Assembly: GCA_017545245.1 (NCBI GenBank)
Contig: JAFWPB010000028.1
Span: 62,001-126,000 of the forward strand
Length of the DNA stretch: 64,000 nucleotides
Origin: Clostridiales bacterium
GTDB lineage: Bacteria > Bacillota > Clostridia > Saccharofermentanales > Saccharofermentanaceae
Reading direction: 5' to 3'
The notes beneath the pieces were generated by a model. That model did not search any database, was not told the origin of the DNA, and was given only the letters and a program-made list of their open reading frames with translations. Of this stretch, positions 57,559 to 64,000 are shown piece after piece (the first letter of the stretch is position 1; each line of letters begins with the position of its first letter). The position numbers and the translations under genes were made by a program.

Positions 57559-57583
57559 GAAGAGAGTGGCTCTTCTTTTTTTG
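57559..57583 (+). terminator. Terminator of the GGDEF-EAL gene
   Basis: GAAGAG-agtgg-CTCTTC followed by TTTTTTTG. Before it, GCC..CTTCGGC and an AAAAGCACTT 10-mer (57487) lie in the gap. Between it and the next gene is a direct repeat ATTCATGCAGA. Confidence 0.8.
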
Positions 57584-57676
57584 CCCTGATATGAAATTCA
57601 TGCAGAATTCATGCAGAGCGGGAAGCGAAAGAGAGATGATTCCTTCTTGCAACAACAAAACCGGAGGTTTTCAAAT

Positions 57677-60289
57677 ATGGCAATGAAACTTGCATTTTCC
57701 ACATTAGCATGCCCTGAGTGGTCGTGGAAAGACATTTATCCGATGGCACATGACCTTGGATATGCAGGAATTGAAATCAGAGGACTGGGTGAGGAGATCA
57801 CTGCGTCCCATGCAAAGCCGTTCCTTCCGTCGGAAGTGGACCGCACCATGGAAAACCTTAGAAAGCTTGGTTTGGAGATTCCATGCTTCTCCTCTAACTG
57901 TGTACTGGCTTACGAAGACGGTGCGAAAATCGCGCCGACAGAAATCGGTGAATATGTGGCACTTGCCAACAAATGCGGTGCTTCCTATGTCCGTATCCTT
58001 GCCGATGCCCATCCGGCTCCGGAGGGGGAAGTCGACGATGAGAAGATCATCGCGATCCTCAAGGATCTGGCTCCGCTCTGCGAAGGCAAGAACGTCACAC
58101 TGCTTGTTGAGACCAATGGTGTGTATGCTGATACATCCCGCCTGAGAAAACTCATCGAGAAAGTTGATTCTCCATATGTAAAAGTACTGTGGGACGTACA
58201 TCATCCGTTCCGTTATTTCGGTGAGACAGTTGAGCAGACATGGGCCAATGTCGGAGATCTTGTCCGCTACATCCATGTGAAGGACTCCATCCAGGAAGCC
58301 GACGGCAGCGTGGCATACCGCCTGCCGGGTCACGGCGATCTCCCGTTGGAAGCGCTTTTTGAGCTTCTGGACAAAAACGGATACGACGGATTTGTTTCTC
58401 TCGAGTGGGTCAAGCGTTGGGCAAAAGAAATCGAGAGCGCCGCGATCGTATTCCCGCAGTTCATCAACTTCGTAAGAACCTGGGAAAAGACCAAGGGCAC
58501 CAAGAAGGTCATCGAGCCTTCTAAGCAAGAGACAAAGGCGCAGGTTCGTCCGGAGGCTCCGATCGAGGTCGTTCCGTCCAACATCAAGTATGTAGAAAAA
58601 GGCAAAGGCCAGAGAATGTTCGAGAAGGACATCCTCGTTGACATGACTTTCGGTCAGATGCTCGACAAGGTTGCCACCGAGTTCCCGGACCAGACCGCTT
58701 TTGCATACACCATGCGTGATTACACGAGAACCTACAGCGAGTTCAGAGATGACGTAGACCGCGTTTCCAAGATGCTTATGTCCATGGGTGTCAAGAAGGA
58801 TTCCCACGTTGCACTCTGGGCCACCAACCGTCCGCAGTGGTTCCTGACATTCTGGGCCTGCGTCCGTATCGGTGCGGTTCTGGTTACAGTCAATACTGCG
58901 TATAAGATCCACGAGATCGAGTACCTGCTGCGTCAGTCCGATTCCGACACGCTCGTCATGATGGACGGCTATAAGGACATCAACTATGTTGGTATCGTTA
59001 ACGAGATCTGCCCTGAACTGGCCAACTCCAAGCCGGGCGAGATGGTTTCCGAGAGACTGCCTTACTTAAAGAACGTCATCACGATCGACAACCGTTACGA
59101 CGGCTGCTTCTTCTGGGATGACGAGTTCGAGGCAGCGGATTCTAAGGTTACGGATGCCGAGCTCCGTGCCCTGATCGATGCGACACAGCCGGACGAAGTC
59201 TGCAACATGCAGTACACTTCCGGTACCACAGGTTTTCCGAAGGGCGTTATGCTCACACACAGAAACGTACTCAACAACGGTAAGTGCATCGGCGACTGCA
59301 TGAACCTTTCCACAGAGGACCGTCTCCTGATCCAGGTGCCGATGTTCCACTGCTTTGGAATGGTGCTCGCGATGACTGCTTCTGTTACTCATGGTGTTAC
59401 GATGGTTCCGCTGGATTATTTTTCTCCTCGAAAAGTACTTGCGTCCATTACTGCCCGCCGTGTAACCGCGATGCATGGTGTGCCGACTATGTTTATCGCG
59501 CTTCTTGAGAATCCTGACTTTGAGAAGACGGACTTCTCTTACATGAGAACCGGTATCATGGCGGGTTCTCCGTGTCCGATCCCGGTCATGGAAGACGTTG
59601 TAAATAAGATGAACATGAAGGAAATTACGATTGTTTACGGTCAGACCGAGGCTGCTCCTGGATGTACCCAGAGCCGTGTCGACGATTCCATCGAAGTCCG
59701 TGTTCAGACCGTCGGAAAAGAACTGCCGGGTGTCGAGTGCCGTATCGTGGATCCGGCTACCAACGAGGTTCTCCCGGACAACGTGGACGGTGAGTTCTGC
59801 GCTCGTGGTTACAATATCATGAAGGGTTACTACAAGATGCCAGAGGCAACTAAGGCCGCAATCGATGAGGACGGCTGGCTGCATACTGGTGACCTCGCCC
59901 GCCGCACGCCGGAGGGTTACTACAAGATCACCGGCCGTATCAAGGACATGATCATCCGCGGTGGTGAGAACATCTACCCGAAGGAGATCGAAGAGTTCAT
60001 CTATACGCATCCTGATGTTTCTGACGTCCAGGTCATCGGTGTACCGGACGAACAATACGGCGAAGAGATCATGGCTTGCATCATCAAGAAGGAAGGCAGT
60101 ACGCTCACCGAAGATGAAGTCAAGCAGTACGTAAAAGACCACATGGCCAAGCACAAGACACCTCGCTATGTTGCTTTCGTTGACTCCTTCCCGATGAACG
60201 CTGCAGGAAAGATCCTCAAGTTCAAGATGAGAGAAGATGCAGTGAAGATGCTCGGCCTCGAGAAAGCTTCGAAGATCGAGACAGCCTAA
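57677..60289 (+). CDS. Fusion of a xylose-isomerase-like TIM barrel and an acyl-CoA synthetase
   Basis: 870 aa from the ATG after CCGGAGG. Residues 1-270 are a sugar phosphate isomerase/epimerase-type TIM barrel with metal-ligand positions preserved: LLVETNG, KVLWDVHHPF, YIHVKDS, GHGDLP and SLEW. After a linker (about 275-310) an ANL-superfamily adenylating enzyme follows: YTSGTTGFPKGVMLTH (P-loop), YGQTEAAPG (motif A5-like), DGWLHTGDLA, GRIKDMIIRGGENIYPKEIE and the C-terminal Lys in NAAGKILK. The second half resembles medium-/long-chain acyl-CoA ligases. Joining the two activities in one chain is odd; the barrel's substrate and the acid activated cannot be told. Confidence 0.9.
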   Translation: MAMKLAFSTLACPEWSWKDIYPMAHDLGYAGIEIRGLGEEITASHAKPFLPSEVDRTMENLRKLGLEIPCFSSNCVLAYEDGAKIAPTEIGEYVALANKCGASYVRILADAHPAPEGEVDDEKIIAILKDLAPLCEGKNVTLLVETNGVYADTSRLRKLIEKVDSPYVKVLWDVHHPFRYFGETVEQTWANVGDLVRYIHVKDSIQEADGSVAYRLPGHGDLPLEALFELLDKNGYDGFVSLEWVKRWAKEIESAAIVFPQFINFVRTWEKTKGTKKVIEPSKQETKAQVRPEAPIEVVPSNIKYVEKGKGQRMFEKDILVDMTFGQMLDKVATEFPDQTAFAYTMRDYTRTYSEFRDDVDRVSKMLMSMGVKKDSHVALWATNRPQWFLTFWACVRIGAVLVTVNTAYKIHEIEYLLRQSDSDTLVMMDGYKDINYVGIVNEICPELANSKPGEMVSERLPYLKNVITIDNRYDGCFFWDDEFEAADSKVTDAELRALIDATQPDEVCNMQYTSGTTGFPKGVMLTHRNVLNNGKCIGDCMNLSTEDRLLIQVPMFHCFGMVLAMTASVTHGVTMVPLDYFSPRKVLASITARRVTAMHGVPTMFIALLENPDFEKTDFSYMRTGIMAGSPCPIPVMEDVVNKMNMKEITIVYGQTEAAPGCTQSRVDDSIEVRVQTVGKELPGVECRIVDPATNEVLPDNVDGEFCARGYNIMKGYYKMPEATKAAIDEDGWLHTGDLARRTPEGYYKITGRIKDMIIRGGENIYPKEIEEFIYTHPDVSDVQVIGVPDEQYGEEIMACIIKKEGSTLTEDEVKQYVKDHMAKHKTPRYVAFVDSFPMNAAGKILKFKMREDAVKMLGLEKASKIETA

Positions 60290-60305
60290 GAAACAGGAAT
60301 AAGAA

Positions 60306-60379
60306 TTAACAAAAATCCCCTCATCGCTAGGTCCTCGGGCGTTGCCCTGCGGAATCGCTTTGAGGGGATTTTTTGTTAA
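60306..60379 (+). terminator. Terminator carrying a nested hairpin element
   Basis: Outer arms TTAACAAAAATCCCCTCA and TGAGGGGATTTTTTGTTAA (one bulge) enclose TAGGTCCTCG-GGC-GTT-GCC-CTGCGGAATC. The T-rich right arm makes it a good terminator for the fusion gene. The rest of 60380-60713 holds a long TTCCTCACTG...CGTGAGGAA dyad near 60455-60505, perhaps an AraC-type control region, and a 9-mer AGTGCTTTT (60682). Confidence 0.85.
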
Positions 60380-60713
60380 TTCATGATTGACTTGCTTCTG
60401 CAAACTGTCTCGAATCTTCGAAGTATCTCGAGGCGAGATTTGAAGGCAAAAAAATTCCTCACTGTCAGAGCAACCATTGGGGATGAGATGGTCAAACCGT
60501 GAGGAAGAGGATAATATTTTAGTCATACAAACGGGAGATGTCTGCTGACGTTTTTTATTGTAGTGTACAAATCGCTCTGTTTCAATTAGAATAGTTCCTG
60601 ATACTATAACAATATTTCGGCATTGTGCGTGAATGAGAGGGGGAGGATTCAGCACGGAAAAACCGATAAGCCCTTGATGAGAGTGCTTTTGAGGAAAAAG
60701 GAAGAGAAAGAGA

Positions 60714-61601
60714 ATGGGAAAAGAAATAGAAAATTCGATTGATGTGAATTACGATGAGGTCGAGTATCCTGCGGTGATACGGAGAGACTGGCTATCGAAT
60801 TATCCGAATTTTGAAGTGGACAGCCATTGGCATGATGAAGTGGAATTCCTGGTGATCATGCGCGGCAGGATGAAGTGCACGGTGAACGGTGAACCGGTCA
60901 CGCTGGAAGAGGAAGAGGGAATTTTCATCAATTCCAGACAGGTACACGATATTTCTTCCGGCGGAAAGTTTGAGTGCGAATTTATCACGGTGAGATTCCA
61001 TCCCATGATCCTTTGTGCGACAAAGGATATCGAGAACCGCTTTGTGATCCCTGTTATTGAAAATACAAATTATCCGTATCAGATCCTCAGATCGGACATG
61101 GAGTGGCAGAGAAATGTTCTTGATGCCATAAACCGTGTATACTATATGCGTCACGAGATCACGCTGGAGCTCGGCGCGCAGGGACAGTTTTTCACGATCT
61201 GGGAGCAGCTCTTCCTGCATTCAGGCAAAGTGCCGGCGAAGGTGAGAGCGAGCTCGCCGCAGCTTTCGCAGTTGAAGGACATGATCTCGTACATTGCGGC
61301 GAACTACAAGGGAAAGGTGACGCTCGACGATATCCGGCAGGTGGGAAACATGGGCAAGACGAACTGCTGCCAGCTTTTCCAGAAGTACCTGAACCAGACG
61401 CCGATCATGTACCTGATGATGTTCCGTTTGCGAAAAGGGGCGGACCTTCTGACGAATACGGACATGCCGGTGGTCGACATTGCGTACGAGGTAGGATTCT
61501 CGGGCGCAAGTTATTTTGCCGAAGCATTTAAGAAACATATGGGCGAGATGCCGAGTGAATACAGAAAGAAACACAGACGGGTGAGTGAGGACCGTCGATG
61601 A
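60714..61601 (+). CDS. AraC-family transcriptional regulator with cupin sensor
   Basis: 295 aa. The N-terminal cupin (about 25-110) has the sugar-sensor pattern SHWHDEVEFLVIMRGRMKCTVNG....EEEGIFINSRQVHDI. The C-terminal AraC domain (about 185-290) has two helix-turn-helix units: VTLDDIRQVGNMGKTNCCQLFQKYLNQTPIMYLM and MPVVDIAYEVGFSGASYFAEAFKKHMGEMPSEYRK. It probably activates genes for a sugar or related compound; the target is unknown, though the upstream fusion gene is a candidate. Purine-rich GGAAGAGAAAGAG precedes the ATG. Confidence 0.93.
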   Translation: MGKEIENSIDVNYDEVEYPAVIRRDWLSNYPNFEVDSHWHDEVEFLVIMRGRMKCTVNGEPVTLEEEEGIFINSRQVHDISSGGKFECEFITVRFHPMILCATKDIENRFVIPVIENTNYPYQILRSDMEWQRNVLDAINRVYYMRHEITLELGAQGQFFTIWEQLFLHSGKVPAKVRASSPQLSQLKDMISYIAANYKGKVTLDDIRQVGNMGKTNCCQLFQKYLNQTPIMYLMMFRLRKGADLLTNTDMPVVDIAYEVGFSGASYFAEAFKKHMGEMPSEYRKKHRRVSEDRR

Positions 61602-61645
61602 ACGCGGGCGAAGGGCCGCAGGAGACGACGTGAAAGGTGACCGAG

Positions 61646-61819
61646 ATGAGCGATTGTGAGAGATGTTCGAATTACGTTTTTGATGAGGAGACGGGGGAGT
61701 ATTATTGTGAGGCGCCGATCGACCAGGACGCGTGGGAGCGCATGATGATGGGGCCGAAGCAGAGCTGTTCGTACTATATCGAGGACGGCGAATATAAGAC
61801 AGTGAGAAAACAAATCTAA
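61646..61819 (+). CDS. Small four-cysteine protein (DUF6472-like)
   Basis: 57 aa from the ATG 5 nt after AAGGTGA; an in-frame GTG three codons earlier overlaps that site. The CERC...YYCEAP...QSCSYY pattern suggests one zinc site. Short proteins of this pattern are common in Clostridia with no known role. It lies between the AraC gene and the ABC exporter genes, same strand, and may be co-transcribed. Confidence 0.75.
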   Translation: MSDCERCSNYVFDEETGEYYCEAPIDQDAWERMMMGPKQSCSYYIEDGEYKTVRKQI

Positions 61820-61908
61820 GACAACGGGGGCGGAGACGCGGGCGGCAGCGCGGCAGAAAGCGTAGGCTGGACCGCGGTTCTCAGGCCACAAGGGAGCGAC
61901 AAAAGTAT

Positions 61909-63669
61909 ATGAAGAAGTACAGGCACATATTTCATGAAATGAGGGACTTCAGGAAAGAGTTCATCATCGGCCCGGCGGCGAAGCTTTTCGAGGCGATACT
62001 GGAACTGTTCCTGCCGATCCTTATGGGAAAAATGGTGGACACCGGATACTCGGCGGAGAGCCGGGGATTCATCATCCGCACCGCGCTGCTGATGTTTGGC
62101 ATGACGGCGGTGGGACTGGCCGCTGCATCGATCTGCCAGTATTGCGCGGCAAGAGCGAGTTCGGGTGTCGGTGCCAGACTTCGTGACAAACTCCTGACGC
62201 ATGTCAGCTCGCTAAGCGTGGCGCAGCAGGAGAAGTTCGGTGTGTCTTTCCTAAACGTTGCAATGACTTCCGATGTAAACCAGGTATCGACCGGCGTGTC
62301 CATGTTTATCCGACTCGTGTTCCGCGTGCCTTTTATCACGATCGGCGGCGTCGTCATGGCGATCATTATGGATGCCCCGATGGCCATCGTGATCGGCGTG
62401 GGCTCGATGCTTTTCCTGATCACGCTGCTCCTGATCATCCGCGTCACTTTTGTCCGGTACCGCGTTGTGCAGAAGCAGCTCGACGGAATCGGCAGAAATG
62501 TGAATGAGCGCCTTTCGGGCATCCGTGTCATCCGTGCTTTTTCGCGCGAAAAGGACCATCGTTCGGGGACGGATGAGGCGAGTGCGAAATACGCGGAGGA
62601 GACGATCTCGGTCGCGCGCTATTCGGCGCTTCTGCGTCCGGTCACGATCCTGATCATGAACTCGGCGGTGGTTTGTGTCTTGTGGCTCGGCGGATACCAC
62701 ATCAACAGCGGTGTCATTACGGCCGGCATGCTCCTGACCTTTACAAACTATATCTTCAGTATTTTCGATGAGCTGAATAAACTCGGCAACCTCGTCGTCA
62801 TCTTCTCGCGCTCTGTCGTTTCGGCAGAGAGAATCGAGTCGGTGCTCGCGACGGAACCGAAGAAGAGCGTGCCGGAGACGGGCGCGGAGGCAGAAGATCA
62901 CGATGACAAAGCCATCGTGAAGTGGAAAGATGTTTCCTTCTCCTACCTGTCGGAAAAGGACGATAAAGATGAATACTACGCGCTGCGGAACGTGTCTTTT
63001 GAACTTCGGAAGGGTGAGAAACTCGGCATCATCGGCACGACCGGTTCGGGCAAGTCGACGATCATTTCGCTTCTGCTGAAACTTTATGAGATCGATAAAG
63101 GACATATCTACGTAGACGGCCGCTCCATCAAGACGATGGACAACAACGTACTCAGAGAAAAAATGGCACCGGTGTTCCAGACGACAGTGCTTTTCGCCGG
63201 GACGATACGCGACAACCTGAATCTCGGAAGAAAAACACCGCTTGCGGATGACGAAATCGAGGCGCGGTGCAAAGTGGCGCAGGCGTGGGATTTCATCTGC
63301 GAAAAGGGCGGACTGGACGCGCGTGTGGAGCCGAAGGGAAAGAACTTTTCCGGCGGTCAGAAGCAGCGTCTTTCCATCGCCAGGGCGCTCTGCACCGACA
63401 GTGAGATACTGCTTTTCGATGACGCCACGGCGGCACTCGACAAGGATACTTCCGCGAAGTTCTCGGAGGCGCTTTCGGAGCATGTGAAGAAGCACGACCG
63501 GACCGTAGTGGAGATCTCGTCGAAGATCTCCGAGATCGCGGATTCGGACTGGATCATCGTTTTAGATAACGGAAGTGTAGTCGGGCAGGGCAAACACGGC
63601 GCCCTCCTGAATGAGTGCGAGGCGTACGCGCGCATCGCCCAGTCGCAAGAGATGGGAGGTGTGGAATAA
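61909..63669 (+). CDS. ABC exporter half-transporter with degenerate ATPase site
   Basis: 586 aa. The N-terminal membrane domain (about 15-310) has six helices; the ATPase domain follows. Walker A is GTTGSGKST, the signature is FSGGQKQRLS, and Walker B is ILLFDDATAALD, where the catalytic Glu is Asp. The switch His is lost (TVVEISSKISE instead of ..AHR). These changes mark the non-catalytic site of heterodimeric exporters such as TM287/288 or BmrCD. The partner starts on the last base of this stop codon (TAATG). Substrate unknown (drug, lipid or peptide). Confidence 0.93.
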   Translation: MKKYRHIFHEMRDFRKEFIIGPAAKLFEAILELFLPILMGKMVDTGYSAESRGFIIRTALLMFGMTAVGLAAASICQYCAARASSGVGARLRDKLLTHVSSLSVAQQEKFGVSFLNVAMTSDVNQVSTGVSMFIRLVFRVPFITIGGVVMAIIMDAPMAIVIGVGSMLFLITLLLIIRVTFVRYRVVQKQLDGIGRNVNERLSGIRVIRAFSREKDHRSGTDEASAKYAEETISVARYSALLRPVTILIMNSAVVCVLWLGGYHINSGVITAGMLLTFTNYIFSIFDELNKLGNLVVIFSRSVVSAERIESVLATEPKKSVPETGAEAEDHDDKAIVKWKDVSFSYLSEKDDKDEYYALRNVSFELRKGEKLGIIGTTGSGKSTIISLLLKLYEIDKGHIYVDGRSIKTMDNNVLREKMAPVFQTTVLFAGTIRDNLNLGRKTPLADDEIEARCKVAQAWDFICEKGGLDARVEPKGKNFSGGQKQRLSIARALCTDSEILLFDDATAALDKDTSAKFSEALSEHVKKHDRTVVEISSKISEIADSDWIIVLDNGSVVGQGKHGALLNECEAYARIAQSQEMGGVE

Positions 63670-64000
63670 TGGCCAAAGATTCGATGCTTAGTGGAATGGG
63701 AAATCTAAGTCCGGACGCAGCGAAGATGTCGTCGGCCAAGAGCCGCATCTCGCTTCGTGATCTTGGTGCGCTGCTGCGCTTTACCGGCACGTCAAAGTTT
63801 TCAATCGTTCTTCTGATCCTCGCTGCGATCATCAGCGGCGGGCTGCAGGTCGTCGCGCCGGCGTTCCTTGGCGCCACGATCGACAATATGGGCAAAGTGG
63901 GAACGGTGGATTACCAGTACCTCGGGACCCGCGCCATGATCCTTCTCGGCATGTACCTCGTGGCGGCACTCTTTACCTGGGTCGTCAGTTATTTTGCCAA
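63669..64000 (+). CDS. Partner ABC exporter half-transporter (5' part only)
   Basis: Starts at the ATG that shares one base with the preceding TAA and runs off the window; about 110 residues are visible. The sequence MAKDSMLSGMGNLSPDAAKMSSAKSRIS precedes a first membrane helix (FSIVLLILAAIISGGLQVVAPAFLGATIDNM) typical of ABC exporter membrane domains, and part of a second. It should carry the competent ATPase site of the pair. Confidence 0.88.
   Translation, partial: MAKDSMLSGMGNLSPDAAKMSSAKSRISLRDLGALLRFTGTSKFSIVLLILAAIISGGLQVVAPAFLGATIDNMGKVGTVDYQYLGTRAMILLGMYLVAALFTWVVSYFA

Overview
The window is chromosomal DNA of a Gram-positive, Clostridia-like bacterium (Bacillota), most likely an anaerobic gut or rumen lineage. 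Supporting signs are strong AGGAGG ribosome-binding sites, TTGACA/TATAAT promoters, a T-box leader in front of asnS-asnA, many lipobox lipoproteins with Thr/Ser/Glu-rich linkers, MgtE, an ammonia-dependent asparagine synthetase, a fused pgk-tpiA gene, and XRE, MerR and AraC regulators. I cannot name the genus. No phage, transposase, integrase or rRNA was found. Most genes are ordinary chromosomal genes; the unusual content is mostly between them.

Layout. 0.1-3.4 kb: HtrA protease and a divergent DHH phosphoesterase. 3.5-6.7 kb: a large TIR-membrane-propeller protein. 7.0-10.2 kb: carB. 10.4-12.2 kb: mgtE behind a 360-nt leader with a 34-codon ORF. 12.3-14.9 kb: a lipoprotein and a small membrane protein. 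15.1-18.1 kb: T-box, asnS, asnA. 18.2-26.8 kb: four paralogous lipoproteins in tandem plus a PstS-like lipoprotein. 27-32.3 kb: Yip1-like protein, PlsC-like acyltransferase, FliB-like protein, lipoprotein. 32.4-34.5 kb: PGK-TIM fusion. 34.6-41.4 kb: two secreted PPC/FnIII proteins and a serpin. 41.6-46.7 kb: MFS exporter, XRE regulator, two Nudix hydrolases, 2H phosphoesterase, MerR-methyltransferase fusion. 47.1 kb: tRNA-Arg(CCG). 47.7-55.4 kb: large membrane protein, dtd, DUF1846 protein, two small membrane proteins, PD-(D/E)XK-like protein, HAD phosphatase. 55.5-64 kb: GGDEF-EAL protein, sugar isomerase/acyl-CoA ligase fusion, AraC regulator, small Cys protein and a heterodimeric ABC exporter cut by the window end.

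Three layers of non-coding structure stand out. (1) The 10-mer AAGTGCTTTT occurs exactly 18 times on the two strands, with about 0.12 expected by chance, and a dozen more times as its 9-mer core; it lies in and between genes, like a DNA uptake sequence. (2) Intergenic arrays of hairpins each use their own 6-9 nt stem word (GTGGGACT, TAAGTCGG, GTCTGAA, TTACCGCC, TGTTCTAT), and several loops carry the 10-mer or a variant. The TGTTCTAT array sits upstream of both the TIR gene and the nuclease-like gene, and a single copy overlaps the predicted -10 of the TIR promoter. (3) A nested hairpin with a conserved CTAGGTCCTCG / CTGCGGAA internal loop and a compensatorily varying inner stem occurs at least five times, mostly at gene ends.
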